Made by a program: the position numbers and the translations under genes
Part shown: positions 27,815 to 35,974 of the stretch, in pieces
How the letters are laid out: each line of letters opens with the position of its first letter
Position numbering within the stretch: position 1 is the stretch's first letter
Assembly (NCBI GenBank): GCA_002728715.1
Contig: PBVQ01000008.1
Coordinates: 80,179 to 130,705 of the forward strand
Length of the DNA stretch: 50,527 nucleotides
DNA from: Dehalococcoidia bacterium
GTDB lineage: Bacteria; Chloroflexota; Dehalococcoidia; Lucifugimonadales; Lucifugimonadaceae
Direction: 5' to 3'
Notes under the pieces: model-generated
The model's database searches: none
Seen by the model: only the letters and a program-made list of their open reading frames with translations
What the model was told of the DNA's origin: nothing

Positions 27815-28195
27815 ATGTATCCAAAGGAAATTAAATATACTAAAGATCATGAATGGGTTAGGGTAAATGAAGATTTTGCTGAGATAGGTATTACAGTTTT
27901 TGCAGAACAATTACTAGGGGATGTAGTCTTTGTAGATCTGCCAGATGTAGGTGAAGATTTAGTACAGTTTTCAAAGTTCGGTGAAATAGAATCTGTTAAA
28001 GCTGTTAGTGATTTGTTTGCTCCAATTAGTGGAGAAATTATAGAAAAAAATATTGATATCGATAAATTTCCTGAAACTATTAATAATGATCCTTTTCATA
28101 AAGGTTGGCTTTTACGGGTAAAGATTAAGGATAATTCCGAATTAGAACAATTATTAAACCTCAAAGACTATGAAAAATTAATAGATGAAAAATAA
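27815..28195 (+). CDS. gcvH: Glycine cleavage system H protein
   Basis: This is the 126-residue lipoyl carrier of the glycine cleavage complex. Lys62 in GEIESVKAVSDL is the lipoylation site, and the N-terminal TKDHEWVRV is the family opening. It shuttles the aminomethyl group between P, T and L proteins. A GAAGG ribosome binding site lies just before the ATG. The last codons overlap the start of gcvPA by 11 bases, so the two are translationally coupled. No lipoate synthase or dihydrolipoamide dehydrogenase is in the window. Confidence 0.97.
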   Translation: MYPKEIKYTKDHEWVRVNEDFAEIGITVFAEQLLGDVVFVDLPDVGEDLVQFSKFGEIESVKAVSDLFAPISGEIIEKNIDIDKFPETINNDPFHKGWLLRVKIKDNSELEQLLNLKDYEKLIDEK

Positions 28196-29516
28196 ATCAA
28201 GCAATAATTTTCCATATATACCGAATACTGATACTGAAAAACAACTTATGTTAGATGCAATAGGTGTAAGTAATTTTGTTGATTTAGTTAAGGAAATTCC
28301 CGCTAAATATATAAACCCAGAAATCGATATACCTGAAGATTTATCAGAGCAAGATTTAGTTAAGTTGTTAGAGAGTATTTCTAGCAAAAACCGTTCAATA
28401 GCAAGTTTTGATGCATCTTTTTTAGGCGCTGGAGTTTACGATCATTATGTTCCTTCAATAGTAAAATCTATTGTTCAAAGAGGAGAATTTGTTACTGCAT
28501 ATACACCTTATCAACCTGAAGTTTCACAAGGAACATTACAGGTTGGATTCGAATTTCAAACGTTTATTTCTGAAATCACAGGTATGGATGTTTCTAATTC
28601 TGGTATGTATGATGGCCCAACTGCTTTTGCAGAAGCTTGTTTGATGGCTGTAAGAATAAAAAGAAATAAAAATATTGGAGTGTTACATTCTGTTGATGAA
28701 AAATTAGTCGATGTACTTAAGACTTATACAATGTTTCAAGATGTAAATATTATAAAAATTGAAAAAGATCAATTAGATAAAGACGACTTAAATTTATCAT
28801 GTTTAGCATTTCAAAATCCAAATAGTGTTGGAGAAATCGAAGATATAAAAAAAATAACTGAGTTAGCTCACAAAAATAATATTTTAGCCATTGCTCATGT
28901 AAGCCCAATTTATCATGGGATGTATGAATCTCCTGGAAAATACGGTGTAGATATTGTAACTGCCGAAGGGCAAAGTTTAGGCGTTCCAACTTCTTTTGGA
29001 GGGCCATTTATTGGATTATTTGCATCAAAAAAAGAATATATACGGCATATGCCGGGTCGAATAATCGGTAAAACAAAGGACAAAGATAATAATGATGCTT
29101 TTGTACTTACATTGCAAACAAGAGAGCAACATATAAGAAGAGAAAATGCAACATCCAATATATGTACTAGCACTCAATTAATATCACTAATTGTCACAGT
29201 TTACTTAGCTACATTAGGAAAGTATGGATTTAATGAACTAGCTCATTTATGCTATCAAAAAGCTCATTATGCAGCATCTGAAATATCAAAAATTAAAGGC
29301 TTTGAAATCTATAATAAAAAATTCTTTAATGAATTTGTTATTATATGTCCCGACTACCCAAGAAATATTAATAATTTCTTATTAGAAAATAATATATTGG
29401 GGGGGAAGGATGTTTCAAAAAGAATAAATAATGGATTAATGATTGCTGTTACGGAAAAAAACTCAAAACATCAAATTGATAGGTTAATTAATTGCTTAGG
29501 AAATTATAAATGTTAA
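28185..29516 (+). CDS. gcvPA: Glycine dehydrogenase (decarboxylating) subunit 1
   Basis: This is the 443-residue N-terminal half of a split P protein. Typical segments are the opening PYIPNTDTEKQLMLDAIG, FLGAGVYDHYVPS, YTPYQPEVSQGTLQ, SNSGMYDGPTAFAEA and PTSFGGPFIGLFASK. With GcvPB it forms the heterotetrameric PLP-dependent glycine decarboxylase found in Firmicutes, Chloroflexota, Thermotogota and others. It overlaps gcvH by 11 bases and gcvPB by 7, in keeping with stoichiometric synthesis. Confidence 0.97.
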   Translation: MKNKSSNNFPYIPNTDTEKQLMLDAIGVSNFVDLVKEIPAKYINPEIDIPEDLSEQDLVKLLESISSKNRSIASFDASFLGAGVYDHYVPSIVKSIVQRGEFVTAYTPYQPEVSQGTLQVGFEFQTFISEITGMDVSNSGMYDGPTAFAEACLMAVRIKRNKNIGVLHSVDEKLVDVLKTYTMFQDVNIIKIEKDQLDKDDLNLSCLAFQNPNSVGEIEDIKKITELAHKNNILAIAHVSPIYHGMYESPGKYGVDIVTAEGQSLGVPTSFGGPFIGLFASKKEYIRHMPGRIIGKTKDKDNNDAFVLTLQTREQHIRRENATSNICTSTQLISLIVTVYLATLGKYGFNELAHLCYQKAHYAASEISKIKGFEIYNKKFFNEFVIICPDYPRNINNFLLENNILGGKDVSKRINNGLMIAVTEKNSKHQIDRLINCLGNYKC

Positions 29517-30961
29517 AAAATCATAATAACAATACTAAATTATTATTAGATATATCAAATGAAGGTAGAAGAGCATTCACTTTACCTGAGTGCGATGTTC
29601 CCTCACAAGAAATTACGGATAAAGATAATTTGATTAGTAACATAAATTTGCCAGAGGTTTCTCAGTTAGATCTTGTCAGATACTTTACTAATTTGAGCCA
29701 AAAAAATTTTTCTATTGATACGAACTTTTACCCTTTAGGTTCATGTACTATGAAATATAATCCTAAAGTTAATGACCAGATAGCGAGTCTTGATGGCTTT
29801 AGTGGTATTCATCCATACCAACCACAAGAAACAGTACAAGGTGCAATAGAATTATTGTATGACTTACAAAAATTATTAGGAAAAGTTACGGGTTTAGAAG
29901 GAGTATCGTTATCACCATTGGCTGGAGCACAAGGTGAATATTCAGGTCTGTTAATTGCTAGAATGTTTCATGAAAGTAATGGAGATTCAAAAAGAAATAT
30001 AGCTCTTGTTCCCGATTCAGCTCATGGTACAAATCCTGCATCGGCAAAAATGGCTGGTCTTGAGGTGGTCACGGTAAAATCTGACGAAGAAGGAAATATA
30101 GATATTGAAAACTTGAAAGAATTAGCAAATGAGAAAACTGCAGTATTTATGATAACAATTCCTAGTACTCTAGGAATTTTTGAGCCAAATATTTTAGAAA
30201 TTACCAAGATAATCCATGAAAATGGTGGATTAGTTTATGCTGATGGTGCGAACTTAAATGCTTTACTTGGGCTAGTTAAGTTATCTGATCTTGGAGTTGA
30301 TATATGTCACTCAAATCTTCATAAGACTTTTTCTACACCTCATGGTGGCGGCGGACCTGGCTCAGGTCCAGTAATGGTAAATAGTAAACTCAAAAAATTT
30401 CTTCCTTATCCAGTAGCAGAAAAAAACAATAATGACTATAACTTGATTAAACCTGAAAATTCAATTGGTACGATTAATGGATTTTATGGTTCATTTTTAA
30501 TTGCTGTTAGAGCTTATTCTTATATTAGGTCATTAGGGAAAAATGGGATTAAATCTATTTCAGAAAATGCAATAATCAATGCTAACTATATTCAATCTCA
30601 ACTGAAAGATTTCTATGAAGTTTTTTCAGATAGATATTGCATGCATGAAACTGTAATTTCTGCAAAAAAACAGAAAAAAAATGGAATCTCAGCATTGGAT
30701 ATTGCAAAAAGATTACTCGATTATGGAGTCCATGCTCCTACAATGTATTTTCCTTTAATTGTTGAAGAAGCATTAATGATTGAACCAACTGAATCAGAGA
30801 CAAAAGAAACTTTAGATAATTTTATTTCCATAATGTTGAAAATTCATGATGAGGTAACAAATTCTCCTGAAGTTGTTAAGAATGCCCCACATAATGTTTT
30901 TCATAAAAGATTAGATGAAGCATTAGCTGCAAGAAATCCCATATTAAAATGGAAAAAATAA
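29510..30961 (+). CDS. gcvPB: Glycine dehydrogenase (decarboxylating) subunit 2
   Basis: This is the 483-residue C-terminal half of the split P protein, carrying the PLP lysine Lys272 in SNLHKTFSTPHGGGGPGSGP (268-287). Other hallmarks are FYPLGSCTMKYNP (73-85) and the DSAHGTNPAS segment (169-178). It decarboxylates glycine and loads the aminomethyl group on GcvH-lipoamide. It overlaps gcvPA by 7 bases. After its stop, 54 bases lead to the KDPG-type aldolase gene with no terminator visible. Confidence 0.97.
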   Translation: MLKNHNNNTKLLLDISNEGRRAFTLPECDVPSQEITDKDNLISNINLPEVSQLDLVRYFTNLSQKNFSIDTNFYPLGSCTMKYNPKVNDQIASLDGFSGIHPYQPQETVQGAIELLYDLQKLLGKVTGLEGVSLSPLAGAQGEYSGLLIARMFHESNGDSKRNIALVPDSAHGTNPASAKMAGLEVVTVKSDEEGNIDIENLKELANEKTAVFMITIPSTLGIFEPNILEITKIIHENGGLVYADGANLNALLGLVKLSDLGVDICHSNLHKTFSTPHGGGGPGSGPVMVNSKLKKFLPYPVAEKNNNDYNLIKPENSIGTINGFYGSFLIAVRAYSYIRSLGKNGIKSISENAIINANYIQSQLKDFYEVFSDRYCMHETVISAKKQKKNGISALDIAKRLLDYGVHAPTMYFPLIVEEALMIEPTESETKETLDNFISIMLKIHDEVTNSPEVVKNAPHNVFHKRLDEALAARNPILKWKK

Positions 30962-31015
30962 AAATTTTATTTTATACTTTAGTTACAAATTAAATAATAT
31001 TTTAGGAGTAAAAAT

Positions 31016-31696
31016 TTGGCTAGACATACTAAGATGAAAGTTCTTAATAGTATCAATGACATAGGTGTAGTTCCTGTATTTTATAATGGCGATATTGAGG
31101 TGTTGAAAAATGTCGCAAATTCCTGCGCAGAAGGTGGTATATTATTACTTGAGTTTACAAATAGAGGAGATCATGCCTGGGAAGTTTTTTCTGAATTAGA
31201 AAAATTTTGTAGTAAAAACTTACCGAAAGTTATTTTAGGAGCAGGTTCAATAGTTGATGCTGGTACTGCCTCTATGTATATTTCATCTGGCGCTAATTTT
31301 ATAGTTGGTCCGGTAACAAATTTTGAAGTTGCAAAGGTATGTAATAGAAGAAGAATTCCTTATATGCCTGGTTGTGGAACAGCTTCTGAAATTTCTAATG
31401 CTCAAGAACAAGGTGCCGATATTGTAAAAATTTTTCCTGGTAGTGCTGTTGGTGGACCAGGTTTTGTAAAAGATGTATTGGGACCAATGCCTTGGTCAGA
31501 AATTATGCCAACAGGAGGAGTTGATATAACAGAAGAATCTCTAAAACCTTGGTTTGACTCTGGCGTTGTTGCTGTAGGTATGGGATCAAAATTTATATCT
31601 AGTGATATTATCAAAGATAAAAACTGGGACTTATTAAAAGAAAGAAGTTTGTCGGTTTCCAAACTCGTTAAGAGATTAAAAGAGAAGAAAGGCTAA
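31016..31696 (+). CDS. eda: 2-keto-3-deoxy-6-phosphogluconate (KDPG/KHG) aldolase family
   Basis: The 226-residue product is a class I TIM-barrel aldolase. Lys138 in IVKIFPG is the Schiff-base lysine, Glu46 in LLLEFTNRG the probable base, and GAGSIVDAGTA (75-85) and MPTGGVD (164-170) shape the phosphate site. It should split KDPG, or KDPGal, to pyruvate and glyceraldehyde-3-phosphate. The start is TTG at 31016 with AGGAG (31004-31008) seven bases upstream. Only 2 bases separate it from the KDG kinase, so the pair completes the lower Entner-Doudoroff-like route for keto-deoxy acids made by the dehydratases in this window. Confidence 0.88.
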   Translation: MARHTKMKVLNSINDIGVVPVFYNGDIEVLKNVANSCAEGGILLLEFTNRGDHAWEVFSELEKFCSKNLPKVILGAGSIVDAGTASMYISSGANFIVGPVTNFEVAKVCNRRRIPYMPGCGTASEISNAQEQGADIVKIFPGSAVGGPGFVKDVLGPMPWSEIMPTGGVDITEESLKPWFDSGVVAVGMGSKFISSDIIKDKNWDLLKERSLSVSKLVKRLKEKKG

Positions 31697-31698
31697 AT

Positions 31699-32724
31699 AT
31701 GTCAAATATTGTTACTTTTGGAGAAATTATGTTGCGATTGGCAACTCAACGAAGAGAGAGGTTTACTCAAGCAAGAGAATTTGAAGTAACTTATGGCGGA
31801 GGAGAATGTAATGTTGCTGTTACTTTATCAAATTTCGGTTTAGACGCAACTTTTGTGTCAGCTATACCAGATAATGATATAGGACAATCTTGTATAAATT
31901 ATATTAGGCAATTTGGCGTAGATACTTCAAAAATTTTAAGACAGGGTAAAAGACTCGGTATATATTTTCTTGAGTCAGGTGCATCAATGAGAGCTTCGAA
32001 AGTTGTATACGATAGAGCATCATCTGCTATTTCAGAAATACAATCAAATCAATTTAATTGGGAAGAAATTTTTGATGGAAAATCATGGTTTCATTTTACT
32101 GGTATTACACCAGCAATTTCATCTAATGCTTCTAATGAATGTATGGTTGCTGCAAAAATAGCAAAAAAAATGGGACTAACGGTTAGCGCAGATATGAATT
32201 ATAGAAAAAATTTATGGACCCCAGAAGAAGCACAAAAAACGATGATTCCTTTGATGGAGTACGTAGACGTTGCAATTGGTAATGAAGAGGATGCTGAAAA
32301 ATGTTTAGGAATTGCTGCTGAAGGAGTTGATGTTACGGCAGGTGAAATTGATGCAAATGCTTATGAATCTGTTGTTAAGAATTTGGTTTCTAAGTATGGG
32401 TTTAAAAAAGTTGCTATAACACTACGTGAAAGCCATTCTGCGGATGACAATGATTGGAGTGCTATATATTTTGATGGTAAAGATATTCTTATAGGTAAGA
32501 AATATCCAGTAAGAATAGTTGATAGAGTTGGAGGGGGAGATGCTTTTTGTGGTGGTATGATTTATGGACTTAATAGAGATGACTGGTCTTCACGCGAAGT
32601 GCTAGATTTCGCTGTTGCTTCATCAGCGATTTCTCATACATTTCATGGTGATTTTAATCTTGTTTCTCTGAAAGAAGTACTTTCTGTCGCCGGAGGTGAT
32701 ACATCTGGTAGAGTTCAAAGGTAA
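31699..32724 (+). CDS. kdgK: 2-keto-3-deoxygluconate kinase (PfkB family sugar kinase)
   Basis: The 341-residue product has the ribokinase/PfkB fold. Key segments are the N-terminal VTFGEIMLRLA, the substrate-site GGGECNVAVTLSNFG (33-47), DMNYRKNLW (165-173) typical of KDG kinases, and the catalytic signature VDRVGGGDAF with Asp281. It phosphorylates 2-keto-3-deoxygluconate (or the galactonate epimer) at O6, using ATP. It is coupled to the KDPG-type aldolase gene with a 2-base gap. It ends exactly where the convergent amidohydrolase gene ends (32724/32725), leaving no room for a terminator. Confidence 0.88.
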   Translation: MSNIVTFGEIMLRLATQRRERFTQAREFEVTYGGGECNVAVTLSNFGLDATFVSAIPDNDIGQSCINYIRQFGVDTSKILRQGKRLGIYFLESGASMRASKVVYDRASSAISEIQSNQFNWEEIFDGKSWFHFTGITPAISSNASNECMVAAKIAKKMGLTVSADMNYRKNLWTPEEAQKTMIPLMEYVDVAIGNEEDAEKCLGIAAEGVDVTAGEIDANAYESVVKNLVSKYGFKKVAITLRESHSADDNDWSAIYFDGKDILIGKKYPVRIVDRVGGGDAFCGGMIYGLNRDDWSSREVLDFAVASSAISHTFHGDFNLVSLKEVLSVAGGDTSGRVQR

Positions 32725-34158
32725 TTAAAAACTTTTATATAATTTACTTTTTTCTAGATTGATAACTTGAAAATTTACTCCAGATTTTTCAGCTGTAGAT
32801 TTGCCTTCTTCAAGAACAAGCCATGTTCCATTATCTGAAATAGATTTTCCGTTTATCATTATAACTTTTCCTGCAACTATTGACATACATGCCTTATTTA
32901 TTTGTGGATCAATGATAGTAATGTCTGCATCAGCTCCCTCGGACAAATGACCTTTATTTTCCAGTCCAAGCATTTTTGAAGGAGAATAACTAAGTTTAAT
33001 TACTGCGTCTTTTAGGCTCAAGGCTCCAAAATTAACGAGAGCCATTGTTTTTTCTATTGCAACATTTCTGGGTATGTATCCTCCATCTGTGGATATAGCA
33101 TCAACTACAAAATCATCGCTATTTTCATATTTTTCTGTTGATAATCTAAATGCACTAGATGGAGGATTTACTGGAAAACTTAGGCTTGCATTAGTTAAGG
33201 ATTTTTCCCATAATTTAACTGCTTCATCTCCGTGAACTAATACATTGCGATTCTTCTTAACTGTCAATGCAGAACCATATCCCTCAGATAAAGCTTTGCG
33301 TAATCCGTTTTCATTAGGTTCATATCCGCCTAGAATAAGACAATTTTGTGCAACGTTATACACAAGGTTACCATTTTCATCACATAGTCCGTTAGTTCCA
33401 TTTATCTTAGACATATAAGCTTCGGTTACCCAGTGGTTTTTCATTTTTTTTATTATGGATAAAGCTTCATCAACTTCTTTTTCTTCTTTATTTACCAATC
33501 CTCTAGTATATGAATTTATATGTGCTACGTGAAGCCTTCCATTATCTGTAGAATCAGGTACTTCTCTTAGGCCTATTAAGTCACTTCCTGCAGTTTTTGA
33601 ACCAACATGATAAGCAACCCAAGATAATTGCTCATTAGCTTCCTTGATTACCCTGCTATTTGCATCAACGCTAAATGGAAAATACCCTCCTAGGATCTTA
33701 ACTCCAATTCCTCCTCTTTTTTTTACATCAAAAATTGTATCTCTTAGAGTAATGTTGTCTGGGTCGTCTTTATTTATAGTTTTATGAGGAACTAGCCCCA
33801 TGATTGTGGCTACATTTAAACCAGCTCCATTATTTTTCATACCTTCAAGCATAATATCTGGTTCTCCTGCTAAATCTAAGGCTGTAGTTGTTCCAGACTC
33901 AGCAAGCATTTTGTGACCATAATCAGTATTGATGTTATCGTTGAATACTGCAGAAAGATGTGCATGAGTATCGATGTGGCCTGGCATAAGAATTTTATCT
34001 TCTTGATTAATTATTTCAGGGCTTCTTGAAGTTTGAATATTCTTCTCTATTTCATAAATTTTTCCGTGCTTAATGCCGATATCTAATTTTTCATCAATGT
34101 TATTTTTTGGATCAATTACTCTTGAATTTTTTATAATTAAATCTAAATTTTTATTCAT
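32725..34158 (-). CDS. Amidohydrolase-superfamily metal-dependent hydrolase
   Basis: The 477-residue product has the two-domain cyclic amidohydrolase layout: a beta-sandwich start (LIIKNSRVIDPKN), the metal-binding GHIDTHAHL (60-68, His65 and His67), probable carboxylated Lys154 in VKILGG, His184 (AYHVGS), His213 (HVAHINSY), Asp358 (DAISTDGG) and the closing sandwich strand GADADITIIDP. It belongs near dihydroorotase, D-aminoacylase and related deacetylases; the exact substrate (amide, lactam or imide) is not readable. No signal peptide is seen. It is divergent from the small membrane protein gene by 30 bases. Confidence 0.83.
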   Translation of the reverse strand: MNKNLDLIIKNSRVIDPKNNIDEKLDIGIKHGKIYEIEKNIQTSRSPEIINQEDKILMPGHIDTHAHLSAVFNDNINTDYGHKMLAESGTTTALDLAGEPDIMLEGMKNNGAGLNVATIMGLVPHKTINKDDPDNITLRDTIFDVKKRGGIGVKILGGYFPFSVDANSRVIKEANEQLSWVAYHVGSKTAGSDLIGLREVPDSTDNGRLHVAHINSYTRGLVNKEEKEVDEALSIIKKMKNHWVTEAYMSKINGTNGLCDENGNLVYNVAQNCLILGGYEPNENGLRKALSEGYGSALTVKKNRNVLVHGDEAVKLWEKSLTNASLSFPVNPPSSAFRLSTEKYENSDDFVVDAISTDGGYIPRNVAIEKTMALVNFGALSLKDAVIKLSYSPSKMLGLENKGHLSEGADADITIIDPQINKACMSIVAGKVIMINGKSISDNGTWLVLEEGKSTAEKSGVNFQVINLEKSKLYKSF

Positions 34159-34174
34159 GGATTCTTTCTAATCA

Positions 34175-34182
34175 TTTATAAT
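34175..34182. promoter_or_regulatory. Overlapping divergent -10 elements
   Basis: On the plus strand TATAAT (34177-34182) ends 6 bases before the ATG at 34189, which would make that mRNA leaderless. On the minus strand TATAAA (complement of 34175-34180) lies 16 bases before the amidohydrolase ATG. The two share a TTATAA core. No good -35 is seen (TTCATG at 34154-34159 is weak). Confidence 0.4.
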
Positions 34183-34188
34183 ATTGCT

Positions 34189-34734
34189 ATGAAAAAATTT
34201 TACTATTTAATTTTTATTATAATACTAATTAATTTATCAAGTACTTTGTTTGCGCAGGAAAGTAATTCACTTCCGGGTTATAAGTATCTTGGTAAATATG
34301 ATTCAAATCCACACGAAGTTGAAATATATATAACCCCTAGTGATCCCAAAATTGGAATAATAAGACTTGCAGCTAAAATAAAACATTTGGATGATAAAAT
34401 TCATATTAAAAATGCTAAAGTATCTATCTATTTAACCAATAAAGATTCAGGTACTAAGTTATATAATTTAGCATTAAACTCACCTAATGATTATGTTCAT
34501 TATTTATCTCAATTTGAAATAGAAGAATCAGGTGAATGGGTGATTGACATAGAAATAGAAAGTGAAAAAGGTAAAAGTTTAACTATACTTGATTTTATTG
34601 TTTCTGATGAGGTACGTGCTGGATATAATAATATTTGGGGGACTATACTTTTTTTACTTGTTTGTGTATCATTTTTGGCAGGAATTTTTTGGCTAAGAAT
34701 TAGTTCAAACAGAATTAAGAAAAGACAAAATTAA
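34189..34734 (+). CDS. Secreted, C-terminally anchored protein of unknown function (YtkA/FixH-like beta domain?)
   Basis: The 181-residue product begins with a signal peptide (basic MKKF, hydrophobic core to about residue 20, likely cleavage after LFA). A region of alternating beta strands at about 30-140 follows, and then one membrane helix (TILFLLVCVSFLAGIFWL, about 152-169) and a basic cytoplasmic tail. The pattern of a first strand EVEIYITPSDP, an AKVSIYL strand and a final SGEWVIDIEIES strand recalls YtkA/FixH-type domains of copper or cytochrome-oxidase assembly neighbourhoods, but no metal-binding residues stand out. I do not recognise it further. Its stop overlaps the convergent enolase paralogue gene by 4 bases. 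Confidence 0.7.
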   Translation: MKKFYYLIFIIILINLSSTLFAQESNSLPGYKYLGKYDSNPHEVEIYITPSDPKIGIIRLAAKIKHLDDKIHIKNAKVSIYLTNKDSGTKLYNLALNSPNDYVHYLSQFEIEESGEWVIDIEIESEKGKSLTILDFIVSDEVRAGYNNIWGTILFLLVCVSFLAGIFWLRISSNRIKKRQN

Positions 34735-35900
34735 TAGTCTTTCAAGCCCCCATCATAAAATATTAAAGGGTCTCTTTCATAATGCTTCGGTGGATAATGT
34801 TTAAATGCTTCCTCATTTAAATTTACACCAATTCCCGGTTTATTTGGTATTTCAAGATATCCACCTATACGCTTAATTGGTTCATCAACCAAATCTTTTT
34901 TTATGCCTAAATTATCATCATACGGATATTCTTGTACAGGTATATTATGGACAGAGGCATCAATTTGAATACACGATGCAGTAAGAATACAACTTAAGGG
35001 ATTGTGTGGAACGACTCCAGCATAAAAAGCTTCAGCCATATTTGATATTTTTTTTACGTTTGTAATCCCACCTGCTAGAGATAGATCAGGCCTGATATAG
35101 CTAGCGCCTTGATTAACTAATAGATCCTTAAATTGATATAAAGTATATAATCTTTCTCCCATTGCTATTGGAATAGGCTGTTGACTAGCAACTAATTTCC
35201 ACTGTTCCATATTTTCTGGTTCAATTGGATCTTCAAAAAAATATAAATTTAAGTCGCTAAGAGCATTGCCAATAGCTACAGCTTCGGGAGGGGTAAGTCT
35301 ATTTACAACATCTATCATAATATCAACATCAGGACCTACAGCTTTTCTAACCGCTTCAACTCTTTCGTAAGCATGTCTTTGCATTGATGTGAAACTCATT
35401 TGCTCTAATCCGGATCCTTCAGCAAAACTTTTTGACCCAAAACTTCCAAATGGGTATAATCTGACGGCAGTAAAGCCTTCTTCAATTTTTTTTTCTGCAT
35501 CTTCAGCTAGCTCTTCTTTACTAACACCTTGTAAATGTGTGTATAACCTTACCTTGTCTCTTACTTTACCTCCAAGTAGTTCGTATACAGGTTTATTATA
35601 AGCTTTGCCCTTAATATCCCATAGAGCAATATCTATGGCACCCATAGCAGCCATCATGTCAGAACCGCCTCTAAAAATTTGCCTTCTAAACATATGTTGC
35701 CAATGTTTTTCTATTTCTAAAGGATTTTTATTTATTAAATACTCTTCACAATACTTTACCCCTGCCATTGAAACAAAAGGTGTTCCGCTCGTTCCAGATG
35801 CAGGATGTATCTCTCCATAACCAATTATATTTTCATCTGTAGTGATTTTTACATAATTGTATCTATCGCCTGAAAGTGTTTTTATTTCTTTAATTTTCAT
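34731..35900 (-). CDS. Mandelate racemase/galactonate-dehydratase-like enolase-superfamily protein
   Basis: The 389-residue product has the capping domain (IIGYGEIHP) and barrel with metal ligands Asp197 (MIDVVN), Glu223 (FFEDPIEPE) and Glu249 (GERLYT), plus His299 (GVVPHNP) and Glu324. Its closest layout is the DgoD-like group, but two usual catalytic positions differ: the His two residues after the first metal Asp is Val199, and the lysine position before it is Arg147 (VRLYPFG). A different substrate or a one-base mechanism through His299 is likely. The ATG has only weak AAG-type upstream signals. It is divergent from another enolase paralogue at 35975 and overlaps the small membrane protein gene tail by 4 bases. 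Confidence 0.85.
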   Translation of the reverse strand: MKIKEIKTLSGDRYNYVKITTDENIIGYGEIHPASGTSGTPFVSMAGVKYCEEYLINKNPLEIEKHWQHMFRRQIFRGGSDMMAAMGAIDIALWDIKGKAYNKPVYELLGGKVRDKVRLYTHLQGVSKEELAEDAEKKIEEGFTAVRLYPFGSFGSKSFAEGSGLEQMSFTSMQRHAYERVEAVRKAVGPDVDIMIDVVNRLTPPEAVAIGNALSDLNLYFFEDPIEPENMEQWKLVASQQPIPIAMGERLYTLYQFKDLLVNQGASYIRPDLSLAGGITNVKKISNMAEAFYAGVVPHNPLSCILTASCIQIDASVHNIPVQEYPYDDNLGIKKDLVDEPIKRIGGYLEIPNKPGIGVNLNEEAFKHYPPKHYERDPLIFYDGGLKDY

Positions 35901-35949
35901 CTTATTTCTTATTTTGCGACTTAAATTTTTCTTAAATATAACTTAGTAT

Positions 35950-35957
35950 ATTATAAA
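35950..35957. promoter_or_regulatory. Overlapping divergent -10 elements between two enolase-superfamily genes
   Basis: ATTATAAA (35950-35957) contains TATAAA on the plus strand (35952-35957) and TATAAT on the minus strand (complement of 35950-35955). The plus start codon is 17 bases downstream and the minus one 49 bases. The pattern repeats that seen at 21362-21369. The -35 elements are not clear. Confidence 0.35.
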
Positions 35958-35974
35958 AAACAAACTTAATATTT

